Notes under the pieces: model-generated
Databases searched by the model: none
What the model saw: only the letters and a program-made list of their open reading frames with translations
Told to the model about the DNA's origin: nothing
Program-made: the position numbers and the translations under genes
Source: JAJZMA01 sp021850405
GTDB taxonomy: Bacteria; Chloroflexota; Dormibacteria; Aeolococcales; Aeolococcaceae
NCBI GenBank assembly: GCA_027365835.1
Contig: DAHXLU010000090.1
Coordinates: 1-38,241 of the forward strand
Length of the DNA stretch: 38,241 nt
Reading direction: 5' to 3'
Part shown: piece after piece, positions 30,428-38,241 of the stretch
Layout of the letters: each line of letters starts with the position of its first letter
How positions within the stretch are numbered: the first letter of the stretch is position 1

Positions 30428-31852
30428 ATGGAGCGCACAGCACAGTCGCAACACAGGGCTCCGGCGCGGGCAGCAAGCCTGATCATCGCCGCATCCCTGG
30501 TACTAGGCACTGTAGCTCTCACCGCAGGGAGCAGTCCAGCGTCGGCCAGCTCTGCCTGGACCGCGCCCCCGTCCACTTCCCTGTCTTTACTGTCCCTGGA
30601 CAGCGTCGATATGCTCTCGCAGAATGCAGGCTTTGCGGTCGGCTGGAAGGGTAGCAACTGGAACGGTGCCACCTTTGCTACAGCAACCGCAGCGGTGATG
30701 TCCTGGAACGGCCAGCGGTGGAGCAGCACATCCCTGCCCAGCATTGCTGGCGCCAACAGCAGTGTCCTTGCATCAGTCAGCGGGACCGCCAGCAATGATG
30801 TCTGGACTGCCGGATGGGAGCTGCTGGGCAGCGCGACCAGTCCCACCTCGCAGCCGCTGCTGCTCCACTGGAATGGCAGCAGCTGGAAGACGGTTTCAGT
30901 GACTGTGGCCGGCCAGGCCAGGATCTATGGTGTTACCACTGTTGCTGCCAATGATGTCTGGGCCGTCGGCCTTAGCGCAACGAGTCCAACAGCTGCCCCG
31001 CAGCCCCTTATCCTGCACTGGAATGGGGCAAAGTGGACAACAGGCAACATAGCGTCCCAGGCGCCGGGAGAGTTCATCTCCCTCTCCATGGTAGGCTCCA
31101 CACCCTATGCTGCTGGAGAAGGCAAAAACAATCCCCTTCTTGAGCGCTACAGCGGTGGCAGCTGGAGCACCGTCACGGTGCCAGCGTCAGCAGCGCCTTC
31201 CGGGGGCGTTCTAGTATCACTCTATCCGGAGAGCTCGAGCTCCATCTGGGCCGCCGGAAACGGCTCTTCCGGGCCCTTTGTGCTCCACTGGAATGGGGCA
31301 AAGTGGGCAGTGACAACTCCACCCACCCCTGCGGGTCTGTCGGGAGTGGTGCTCACCAGCATCGCAGGTCAGGGAAGCCAGGTATGGGCATCCGGATATG
31401 GAGCCAGCACTGCACAGACCTACCCCACTCCAACCCCATCGCCGTCTGCTACGACCCCGCCGGCTGAAAGTGGGCATACCAACTACGGGATAGTGGAGAC
31501 CTGGAATGGAACAAGCTGGGCCGCCACCAGGCTGGGCTCCTCCCTGCCCAACACCGCCCTCTATTCAATTTCAGCCGGGAACGGGCCCTTGGTGGTGGTT
31601 GGGCAGACTACCAACAACAATTCACAGCTCATGGCAGGAGTCATCCAGCAGGGCAGCACGCCTGCCGCTGCTGCCTCACTCCTGGTTACCCTCCTGATCG
31701 TGCTTGTCATAGTACTGGCGCTGCTGGCCCTGACAGCCCTCCTGCTGGCAATGCGCAGGCAGGCAGGGCAGGGGCCAGATGAGCTGCCTCCAGGAGGTAC
31801 TGCTGACACTGGCGGGGAGGCGACGGGAACACCTGCCCTTCCGGTCAGCTAA
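30428..31852 (+). CDS. Membrane-anchored beta-propeller-like protein with WNG repeats
   Basis: The 474-residue protein has an N-terminal signal peptide (about 15-41), a repeat domain and a C-terminal transmembrane helix (about 418-441), followed by a 33-residue cytoplasmic tail. The repeats have the form xxHWNGxxWxxx, seen as LLHWNGSSWKTV, ILHWNGAKWTTG, VLHWNGAKWAVT and VETWNGTSWAAT. They alternate with ASNDVWTAG, AANDVWAVG and SSSIWAAG segments, a pattern of kelch-like propellers exposed on the cell surface. Two copies share an identical 21-bp DNA stretch (31016-31036 and 31286-31306). ATG 30428 was chosen for its signal peptide and upstream GGAGGAGG; the frame is open from 30230. Confidence 0.85.
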   Translation: MERTAQSQHRAPARAASLIIAASLVLGTVALTAGSSPASASSAWTAPPSTSLSLLSLDSVDMLSQNAGFAVGWKGSNWNGATFATATAAVMSWNGQRWSSTSLPSIAGANSSVLASVSGTASNDVWTAGWELLGSATSPTSQPLLLHWNGSSWKTVSVTVAGQARIYGVTTVAANDVWAVGLSATSPTAAPQPLILHWNGAKWTTGNIASQAPGEFISLSMVGSTPYAAGEGKNNPLLERYSGGSWSTVTVPASAAPSGGVLVSLYPESSSSIWAAGNGSSGPFVLHWNGAKWAVTTPPTPAGLSGVVLTSIAGQGSQVWASGYGASTAQTYPTPTPSPSATTPPAESGHTNYGIVETWNGTSWAATRLGSSLPNTALYSISAGNGPLVVVGQTTNNNSQLMAGVIQQGSTPAAAASLLVTLLIVLVIVLALLALTALLLAMRRQAGQGPDELPPGGTADTGGEATGTPALPVS

Positions 31853-31926
31853 CCTGAAAACTTCGGGCCCGCCTTCAACCTGTACACCAGGGACGGTGCA
31901 CCCGGGCAAAATGGCCTGCAGAAGGA

Positions 31927-32844
31927 TCAGCCGTTGGGCAGGATCTTTACGGTAAAGGCGTCCGACTGTGTATGGGCAGCCACGACCTGGAGCAGGTAGC
32001 TGCCCGCGGGAAGGCTAGCCACCGTCACCGTCTGGGACGTTGCGCCAGCTGGAGTGCCGGTTCCGTATGTCTTTCCCGATCCGCTCACGAGTGAAAGCTG
32101 CAGGCCGGGCGCAACTGCAGTCAGCCGCGCTGCAAACGAACCCGACGTTGCCACGGAAAAGGAGAAAAGACATGCCTTTCCGTCCGGGGAGGGCTGTCCC
32201 CCAGAACACGAGGCGATGCCAGACTGGAAGGAGCCAGTCACGCCGGTACCGGTAACGATCTGCCCCTGGGAGGGAGTTGGCGATGATACCGGGATCAGCA
32301 GATCATGCAGGTGCGTGCCCAGATAGCCAAGGCCAGCCAGAATAGCCAGGACAACGACTGCTGTCCCTATACGTCCCAGCCAGCGCTTGCCCGCCCCCGG
32401 CTCCCGGGTCAGCTCCTTGCGCAGGGAGCGCACATCCACGCGCGGACCAGTCTGCGCCGCTGGTGCTGCCACTTCCGGCTCTTCGACCGCATCCGGGTCC
32501 AGCAGCGCCCCAAGGGCTGCTGAGAGCGCCTCTTCCGACTCAAAGGCCATCCCGGCCTCTCCCGAGCCCCATTCCTCCGTAGCTGTCGCCGACTCAAAAT
32601 CCCGTATGGCCAGACGCAGCCGGTGCTTGAGCAGGTTGACCTCATCCGGCCGTTTGGAGCTGGCCTCGGCGATAGTGTCGCTAGCCATGATCAGGCTTTC
32701 GGTATCCAGCTGGTTATGCTTCTCAAGCAGGTCGAGCGCCCGGTCAAGGAGGGTTGCTATCTCCGCGGCGCTCGCGGGCATGCTGACTGCGGCAGCCTGC
32801 CGCCAGTCGCCCCTGAGGCGCAGAAAGGGGGAAATCTCATCCAT
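31927..32844 (-). CDS. Single-pass membrane protein with extracellular beta-domain
   Basis: The 305-residue protein has a helical cytoplasmic part (about 20-85), an acidic linker (85-150), one transmembrane helix (about 157-178) and an outside part of 120 residues. The outside part ends in TVTVASLPAGSYLLQVVAA and FTVKILPNG, similar to pre-peptidase C-terminal beta-sandwiches. Two cysteines (ASCSGG, KACLF) may form a disulfide. No named family. ATG 32844 has no Shine-Dalgarno and directly abuts an inverted repeat. It lies 174 bp downstream of gyrA on the same strand. Confidence 0.68.
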   Translation of the reverse strand: MDEISPFLRLRGDWRQAAAVSMPASAAEIATLLDRALDLLEKHNQLDTESLIMASDTIAEASSKRPDEVNLLKHRLRLAIRDFESATATEEWGSGEAGMAFESEEALSAALGALLDPDAVEEPEVAAPAAQTGPRVDVRSLRKELTREPGAGKRWLGRIGTAVVVLAILAGLGYLGTHLHDLLIPVSSPTPSQGQIVTGTGVTGSFQSGIASCSGGQPSPDGKACLFSFSVATSGSFAARLTAVAPGLQLSLVSGSGKTYGTGTPAGATSQTVTVASLPAGSYLLQVVAAHTQSDAFTVKILPNG

Positions 32845-32863
32845 GCAGTCATAGTTTGACTGC
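32845..32863. promoter_or_regulatory. Perfect dyad abutting a start codon
   Basis: GCAGTCA (32845-32851) and TGACTGC (32857-32863) are perfect 7-bp arms around a 5-nt centre. The dyad touches the ATG of the membrane-protein gene at 32844, in place of a Shine-Dalgarno sequence. It could be an operator over a leaderless promoter or a 5' RNA hairpin. Confidence 0.5.
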
Positions 32864-32960
32864 TCCGCCGGCCTGCGTGCGGGAGCGGGACAGCAACGTT
32901 ACCGATCCGTACCAGCGTGCAACCAGGGAAGACCCAGAAAAACCATGCGCGAAAGGGACC

Positions 32961-32981
32961 CATGGCCCCATAGGGGCCGTG
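32961..32981 (-). terminator. Hairpin downstream of gyrA
   Basis: CATGGCCCC (32961-32969) and GGGGCCGTG (32973-32981) pair over nine positions, including one G-T wobble, with a 3-nt loop. It lies 37 bp after the gyrA stop. The downstream sequence lacks a long U-tract, so termination may be partial. Confidence 0.4.
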
Positions 32982-33017
32982 CGGGGCGTGGGAAGGAAAG
33001 GAGCGCGCACCCAGGCA

Positions 33018-35471
33018 CTACTCTTCCATCTCCTCGCTTGAACCCACCCTGGCGATGGATCCAACCTGGTCCCCGTCAGCCAGCCGCATGATGATAACCC
33101 CCCGGGTCTGACGCCCAGAGACACGCACCTGGTCCAGTGGAATCCGGATCACCTGGCCCATGGTGCTGATGACCATAAGCTCCTCGGAGAGATCCTCCAC
33201 CACGCGCATCCCGACGATCTCCCCAATCTTGGACATTGCAGTCTGATCAAAAGTGTAGACGCCCTGGATGTTGCGGCTCTTGACAGGATAGTCACTCATT
33301 GGCGTCAGCTTTCCAAACCCAAGCTGGGTAATGACCAGGACATAACCATCTGGTTTTACAATGTCAAACCCGGCCACCTCGTCCCCCTGCCGCAGCCGGA
33401 TAGCAGAAACACCCATGGTGTCCCTGCCCATCGGACGCACCTCCTTTTCGGAAAACCGCACCCCCTTGCCCTTGCGGGTAACCAGCACGATGTCGTTGCC
33501 GCCGGTACTTACGCGAACCCAGTTCAGCTCATCATCTCCCTGCAGATTGATGGCGATCAGGCCGTTCTTTCTGACCGCAGCATAGGCAGCAACCGGTGTC
33601 TTCTTTATCTGGCCATCCCGGGTAGCCATCACGAGAAACTGCTCCTCGCCAAAAGACTCCATGTCAATGAGCGCGGTTACCTTCTCGCGACTGTCAATAT
33701 CGATGATATTGACAACAGGCACCCCCTTCGCCTGCCGCTTTACATCGGGAATCTCATGCGTCCGCACACGGAAAACCCTGCCCCGGTTGGTGAAAAAGAG
33801 CATGTCGCTATGAGTGGATGCGGTCGCCGAATGCTCTATATAGTCCTCGTCAGTTGAGCGCCTGGCTCCCACAACTCCCCTTCCACCACGGTGCTGTGCG
33901 CGATAGGCAGTAACGGGCATGCGCTTGATATATCCCCTGTGGGTGAGGGTCACAAAAACCTGCTCCCTGGGAATCAGGTCCTCATCCTGCAGCTCGACGT
34001 CACCACTCCGGATTTCGGTACGGCGCTCACTGCCAAACTTGCGGGAGATGTCTGCCAGCTCTTCCTTTATGATGCCATTGACCCGGTGGGCGTTGGCCAG
34101 AATGTCCTCCTTCAGGGCTATCTCCTGCAGCAGGCCCTCGTACTCCTCCTGGATCTTTCCCGCCTCCAGCCGGGTGAGCCGGCCCAGACGCAGGTCTACA
34201 ATCGCCTTGGACTGCTTTTCGGAGAGTTGCAGGGTTGACTCCAGTTCCCGCTGTGCGGCGGCCTCGTCGCTGGCCCCACGGATAATGGCGATGACCTGGT
34301 CCAGATGCCCAAGGCAGATACGCAGCCCTTCCAGGATGTGGGCGCGCTCTTTTGCTTTCCGTAGCTCAAACTCGGTGCGCTTCCGGATGATGAAACGACG
34401 GTAATCCAGGAAGTTCTCCAGCATCGGCTTCAGGCCAAGAATCTGGGGACGTCCATCTACCAGTGAAAGCATCAGGGCGCCAAAGGTGCTCTGCAGGGCC
34501 GTGTGCTTGTAGAGATTGTTGAGTACGGTGTGGGGCCTGGCGCCGCTCTTCAACTCAATGACGATCCGGACCTCATCATCGCGGCCGGATTCATCGCGGA
34601 GATCGCTGATCCCCTCCAGCTTTCCGTCGTTGACCAGCTCTGCAATCGAGGTTACCAGACGGGCCTTGTTCACCTGATAGGGAAGCTCCCTGACAATTAT
34701 CTGCTCACGGCCCCCCTTGGACTCCTCAAAATCCACCTGCGCACGCATAACTACACGCGCGTGCCCGGTTCCATACACCGCCCCAAGATCCTTCCCATAG
34801 ATGATGCCACCGGTGGGAAAGTCAGGCCCGCGCACATGTTTCATCAGGTCTTCTGTGGTGGCATCCGGATTGTCTATCAGCTCCACCGCCCCGGCACACA
34901 CCTCGCGCAGGTTGTGGGGAGGGATGTTGGTCGCCATTCCAACCGCAATACCACTGGCGCCGTTTATCAGCAGATTGGGTACCAGTGCGGGGAGCACACT
35001 GGGCTCTACCTCGGTCGAAGAGTAGTTGGGGACAAACTCCACAGTCTCTTTTTCAATGTCCTGCAGGAGCAGCATGGAGATGGGCGTCATCCTTGCCTCG
35101 GTATACCGGTAGGCCGCTGCCGAGTCTCCATCCATGGAGCCGAAATTGCCCTGGCCGTCTACGAGGGGATACCGCATGACCCAGTCCTGGCTCAGTCTGA
35201 CCATCGCATCGTAGACGGAGGCATCGCCCTGGGGATGGTACTTTCCCAGAACATCTCCAACGATGGCGGCGCATTTCTTGTGCCGGCCGGTAGCAGTAAT
35301 GCCCTGTTCATACATCGAATAAAGAATCCGGCGCTGGACTGGTTTCAGCCCATCCCGGATGTCGGGCAGCGCCCGGCTTATGATCACGCTCATGGCGTAA
35401 TCCATATAGGAGGTGCGCATCTCCTGCTCGAGGTTTACCTGCCTGATCTGTCCTGGGTCTGAAACGCTCAT
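33018..35471 (-). CDS. gyrA: DNA gyrase subunit A
   Basis: Breakage-reunion subunit of gyrase, 817 residues. The active-site Tyr is at 123 in AYRYTEARM, with Arg122 before it. The GyrA box, which allows DNA wrapping and marks gyrase against topoisomerase IV, is QHRGGRG in the C-terminal propeller. The quinolone region reads GKYHPQGDASVYD: Gln81 stands where E. coli has His80, and Ala84 where E. coli has Ser83; Asp88 is kept. The ATG overlaps the plsX stop as ATGA, and a strong AGGAGGAG sits inside the end of plsX. Confidence 0.98.
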   Translation of the reverse strand: MSVSDPGQIRQVNLEQEMRTSYMDYAMSVIISRALPDIRDGLKPVQRRILYSMYEQGITATGRHKKCAAIVGDVLGKYHPQGDASVYDAMVRLSQDWVMRYPLVDGQGNFGSMDGDSAAAYRYTEARMTPISMLLLQDIEKETVEFVPNYSSTEVEPSVLPALVPNLLINGASGIAVGMATNIPPHNLREVCAGAVELIDNPDATTEDLMKHVRGPDFPTGGIIYGKDLGAVYGTGHARVVMRAQVDFEESKGGREQIIVRELPYQVNKARLVTSIAELVNDGKLEGISDLRDESGRDDEVRIVIELKSGARPHTVLNNLYKHTALQSTFGALMLSLVDGRPQILGLKPMLENFLDYRRFIIRKRTEFELRKAKERAHILEGLRICLGHLDQVIAIIRGASDEAAAQRELESTLQLSEKQSKAIVDLRLGRLTRLEAGKIQEEYEGLLQEIALKEDILANAHRVNGIIKEELADISRKFGSERRTEIRSGDVELQDEDLIPREQVFVTLTHRGYIKRMPVTAYRAQHRGGRGVVGARRSTDEDYIEHSATASTHSDMLFFTNRGRVFRVRTHEIPDVKRQAKGVPVVNIIDIDSREKVTALIDMESFGEEQFLVMATRDGQIKKTPVAAYAAVRKNGLIAINLQGDDELNWVRVSTGGNDIVLVTRKGKGVRFSEKEVRPMGRDTMGVSAIRLRQGDEVAGFDIVKPDGYVLVITQLGFGKLTPMSDYPVKSRNIQGVYTFDQTAMSKIGEIVGMRVVEDLSEELMVISTMGQVIRIPLDQVRVSGRQTRGVIIMRLADGDQVGSIARVGSSEEMEE

Positions 35472-36589
35472 CTCTGCTCCTCCTGCAACTCAAGGCCCTC
35501 CTGCCTTGTGGCTGGCAACGGCCTGCCCGCAACCACCTGGCCAGCGGCAGAGCCCGAAATGCTCTTTTCTATCCCAGCACTGACCTTCGCCCGCACCGAC
35601 TGTGCCGCCAGCCGGATAGCGGCAGCAATGGCTACCGCATCAGAGCGGCCATGTGCAATAACAACCTCGCCGCGCACCCCCAGCAGAAGTGCGCCCCCAG
35701 TATTGCGATAGTCGATCCGTTCGCGAAGCGCCATTATCCTGCTCCGGATCAGTGCACCTCCAAGCGTTGCGATGGCATGCCCCTTTAGCTCGTCCCGCAG
35801 GCTTTTCAGGAGGAATTCCCCGGTGCCCTCTGCCACCTTGAGTGCAATATTGCCCGTAAAACCATCACACACAGCCACATCACAGCTCCCCGACAGGAGC
35901 TGGCGTCCTTCAATGTTTCCCACAAAGGCAATCTCATGTGACTGCGCAAGAATGTCGGTGGCAGCCTGGATCAGCTGCGAGCCCTTTCCCGGCTCTTCTC
36001 CATTGCTAAGTAGCGCAACCCTTGGTTCTGCTACCGAAAGCACCTGCCTGCAGTAGCTGTTCCCCATAAGTGCAAACTGGTAAAGCCAGGCAGGCTTGCA
36101 GTCCGTATTTGCCCCTGCATCCAGGAGAATCGTTGTGCCGCCTGACACCGGCAGCGGGACCGCAATTGCAGGACGCTCAACTCCCGGTAGCCGGTGGATG
36201 TGCAACAGTGCCGCCGCCAGGACAGCTCCACTGTTTCCTGCGCTGACCACTGCAGCCGCCCTTCCCTCTGCCACCTCCCGGCACGCGACCACAATCGAGC
36301 TATCCGGGTGGGCACGCACCCCCCGCCCTGGGTGGTCACTCATACCCACCACCTCTGAAGCCTCCTTGAGAGCTATCCGCTCCCGGAGAGCCCTTTGGCC
36401 ACCTGCCCCGCCTGCGCCAGCCGCCTCCATGGCCTCATCCAGCAGCGGCGCCAGTTCGGCGCTACGTCCCACCAGCGTTACCGAAAGCATGGGGTCTGCT
36501 ACAGCAGCGACCACGCCAGGGACAACCTCTCGTGGAGCGTGGTCACCTCCCATTCCGTCCACCGCGATGTGGAGCTGTTGCTCTGGCAT
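35468..36589 (-). CDS. plsX: Phosphate acyltransferase PlsX
   Basis: Makes acyl-phosphate from acyl-ACP for PlsY in phospholipid synthesis. The 373-residue protein has DGMGGDHAP near the start, SAGNSGAVLA, DAGANTDCKP, LLSNGEEPGKGSQL, GNIEGRQLLSG and CDGFTGNIALK, all in order. The C-terminal 40 residues (Ser/Gly/Ala/Gln-rich) extend past the usual family end. The gene usually lies with fabD/fabH or rpmF; here it sits between gyrB and gyrA, overlapping both (TGATG with gyrB, ATGA with gyrA), so all three must share a transcript. Confidence 0.96.
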   Translation of the reverse strand: MPEQQLHIAVDGMGGDHAPREVVPGVVAAVADPMLSVTLVGRSAELAPLLDEAMEAAGAGGAGGQRALRERIALKEASEVVGMSDHPGRGVRAHPDSSIVVACREVAEGRAAAVVSAGNSGAVLAAALLHIHRLPGVERPAIAVPLPVSGGTTILLDAGANTDCKPAWLYQFALMGNSYCRQVLSVAEPRVALLSNGEEPGKGSQLIQAATDILAQSHEIAFVGNIEGRQLLSGSCDVAVCDGFTGNIALKVAEGTGEFLLKSLRDELKGHAIATLGGALIRSRIMALRERIDYRNTGGALLLGVRGEVVIAHGRSDAVAIAAAIRLAAQSVRAKVSAGIEKSISGSAAGQVVAGRPLPATRQEGLELQEEQR

Positions 36590-38241
36590 CAGATGTCGAG
36601 GTTTCTTACGCTCTTTGCGTGAGCCTGTATAAACCGTTTGCGCGGCTCAACTTCCGGGCCCATGAGCCGGTCAAAAATATCGTCAGCTGCCAGCGCATCG
36701 TCAGTGCCAACCTGGAGCAGAATGCGTTGCGATGGATCCATGGTTGTTTCCCACAGCTCGAGCGGCATCATTTCACCAAGACCCTTGTACCGGCTGACCT
36801 CTACCTTGCCCCCAAGCTCCTTGAGCTTCAGGTCGCGCTCCTCGTCAGTGAAGGCGTACTCAACCTTCATCTGCTTGCCCGAGCCCTTCTGGAGCTTGAA
36901 CAGGGGAGGCTGTGCCAGGTAGAGGTAACCGCTGTGAATCAGCTCCTGCAGATGACGCCAGAAGAAGGTAAGCAGCAGCGTCCGGATATGGGACCCGTCT
37001 ACGTCAGCATCCACCATCAGTATCACCCGGTGGTACCGCAACTTTTCCGGATTAAACGTCTCACCGAAACCAACGCCCAGCGCAGTGATCAGGTTTTTGA
37101 TCTGTTCACTGGAAAGGATCCGGTCTGCCCTTGCCTTCTCGACATTCAGAATCTTGCCCCGCAGCGGCAGGATGGCCTGGAATCTGCGATCGCGGCCCTG
37201 TTTTGCGGAGCCACCTGCGCTGTCTCCCTCGACAATGAAAAGTTCGCACTGGGCTGGATCCCGCTCGCTACAGTCAGACAGCTTGCCTGGGAGCGCAGCG
37301 GAAGCAAGCAGCGACTTGCGCTGCACCAGTTCCCGTGCTCTTGCAGCTGCATGGCGTGCCCGGGCGGCGGTAAGTGACTGCTCGACAATCTTTCTGCCTT
37401 CGTTGGGATTTTCATCCAGATACTGCATGAGGGCATCGGAAAATACCGAGGAGACCTGACCCGCAACCTCGCTATTGCCCAGCTTGGTCTTGGTCTGGCC
37501 CTCAAACTGCGGCTCCTGTACCTTGACGCTGATAACTGCTGTCAGGCCGTCCCGCACATCCTCCCCGGTAAGATTTGGGTCCTGCTCTTTCAGGATCCCG
37601 GCCTTGCGGGCGTACTTGTTGAGAGTGGACGTTAGCGCAGTCCGGAAACCAGAGACATGACTCCCGCCCTCCTCGGTGTTGATGTTGTTCGCATATGCCA
37701 GAACATGCTCGGTAAAGGTCGTGTTCTGATACTGGACCGCTATCTCAACTACATTGCCGCCGGCTTCCTTTTCCACATAAACCGGCCTTGGATTCACCGG
37801 CGTGCGACTCCGGTTCAGATAGCGTACAAACGACTGGATGCCACCCTCAAAGTGGAATGCGTAGTCGGAGGCGTCCCTCTCATCGCAGAGTGTAAGGGTT
37901 ACCCCCTTGTTGAGAAACGCCAGTTCCCGCAACCTGGCCGCAACGGTCTCCCAGGAAAACTCCACCTCGTCAAACACAGTGACATCCGGCCAGAACCGGA
38001 TTTTTGTTCCTCGCGACCTGGTCGCCCCACCCTTCTGCACCGGTCCCTCTGGCGCGCCTCTTCTGTAGGTCTGCGTATGGATATATCCGTCCTTCCACAC
38101 CTCAACTTCCAGCTTCTCGCTGAGTGCGTTCACAACAGACAGGCCCACACCGTGCAGACCACCGGAAACCTTATAGCCCCCCCCTCCGAACTTTCCCCCA
38201 GCATGAAGCTTGGTCAGCACCACCTCGAGCGCCGACTTTTT
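36589..38241 (-). CDS. gyrB: DNA gyrase subunit B, 5' end beyond the window
   Basis: ATPase subunit of gyrase. The visible part has 550 residues and enters the window in frame at 38241 with KKSALEVVLTKLHAGGKFGGGGYKVSGG cut near the ATP lid, so roughly the first 100 residues are missing. The TOPRIM domain is complete: ELFIVEGDSAGGSAKQGRDR carries the catalytic Glu and MVDADVDGSHIRTLLLTFF the Mg-binding Asp residues. The C-terminus EVEPRKRFIQAHAKSVRNLDI is typical of GyrB. No large proteobacterial insertion is present. The presence of a GyrA box in its operon partner supports gyrase rather than ParE. Confidence 0.97.
   Translation of the reverse strand, partial: KKSALEVVLTKLHAGGKFGGGGYKVSGGLHGVGLSVVNALSEKLEVEVWKDGYIHTQTYRRGAPEGPVQKGGATRSRGTKIRFWPDVTVFDEVEFSWETVAARLRELAFLNKGVTLTLCDERDASDYAFHFEGGIQSFVRYLNRSRTPVNPRPVYVEKEAGGNVVEIAVQYQNTTFTEHVLAYANNINTEEGGSHVSGFRTALTSTLNKYARKAGILKEQDPNLTGEDVRDGLTAVISVKVQEPQFEGQTKTKLGNSEVAGQVSSVFSDALMQYLDENPNEGRKIVEQSLTAARARHAAARARELVQRKSLLASAALPGKLSDCSERDPAQCELFIVEGDSAGGSAKQGRDRRFQAILPLRGKILNVEKARADRILSSEQIKNLITALGVGFGETFNPEKLRYHRVILMVDADVDGSHIRTLLLTFFWRHLQELIHSGYLYLAQPPLFKLQKGSGKQMKVEYAFTDEERDLKLKELGGKVEVSRYKGLGEMMPLELWETTMDPSQRILLQVGTDDALAADDIFDRLMGPEVEPRKRFIQAHAKSVRNLDI

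Noticed and set aside
34503..35462. Long plus-strand open frame (319 codons) inside gyrA
   Set aside because: It is antisense to a fully conserved gyrA, and its product resembles no protein; long shadow frames are expected in GC-rich coding DNA.
36589..38241. Topoisomerase IV subunit ParE instead of GyrB
   Set aside because: The operon partner carries a GyrA box (QHRGGRG) and both C-termini are gyrase-like.
1..38241. CRISPR array, prophage, toxin-antitoxin or replication origin
   Set aside because: No regularly spaced repeats, integrase, phage structural genes or toxin-antitoxin pair were seen. No cluster of DnaA boxes was noticed, although gyrB-gyrA often lie near the origin.

Overview
The window is bacterial chromosome, GC-rich (by eye near 60 percent), densely coded on both strands, and mostly housekeeping and envelope genes with no prophage, plasmid or defence island. 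Secreted Pro/Ser/Thr/Ala-rich proteins, a membrane-anchored WNG-repeat propeller, a DUF5679 zinc-ribbon protein, a HrcA/CIRCE-type groEL promoter and many ATGA/TGATG-coupled operons suggest a Gram-positive-like soil lineage of the Chloroflexota/Dormibacterota type. This is inference from gene content; no 16S or phylogenetic marker comparison could be run.

Layout. 1-6049: a two-gene ABC exporter, a small membrane protein beside a response-regulator-like protein with a degenerate receiver, and a secreted coiled-coil CHAP hydrolase. 6050-9249: a regulatory intergenic region with several dyads, a small excisionase/BldC-like regulator, dephospho-CoA kinase, a family III CoA-transferase and unknown proteins. 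9264-11238: galU with a coupled one-helix membrane protein, tRNA-Glu(CTC), a 40-residue membrane ORF and a 66-residue Cys/His protein. 11444-16524: a sigma/anti-sigma pair coupled by ATGA, NAD(P)H-hydrate epimerase, and groEL with a strong terminator and a sigma-70-like promoter embedded in a CIRCE operator. 16545-19641: an array of six consecutive hairpins, then a large secreted protein and a lipoprotein. 19808-24780: glycerate kinase, ilvE preceded by a coupled 35-codon leader ORF, a membrane protein with a possible TOPRIM-like segment, and two unknown proteins. 25022-31852: an ISAs1-family transposase remnant, HAD phosphatase, queG, a DedA protein, a methyltransferase, a dienelactone hydrolase-like enzyme, DUF5679 protein and the propeller protein. 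31927-38241: a membrane protein, then gyrB-plsX-gyrA read leftward as one overlapping operon, with gyrB cut by the window edge.

How the genes relate. Central processes are CoA and branched-chain amino-acid metabolism, glycerate phosphorylation, NAD(P)HX repair, phospholipid precursor synthesis (plsX), DNA supercoiling (gyrA/gyrB), protein folding (groEL), tRNA modification (queG) and envelope polysaccharide precursor supply (galU). Several unknown genes encode membrane or secreted proteins.

The most unusual signals are non-coding: the six-hairpin array at 16545-16700, a 69-nt nested stem at 6166-6234, an operator-like dyad at 6246-6272, and a recurrent arrangement in which a short perfect hairpin sits directly 5' of the Shine-Dalgarno sequence of otherwise unrelated genes.
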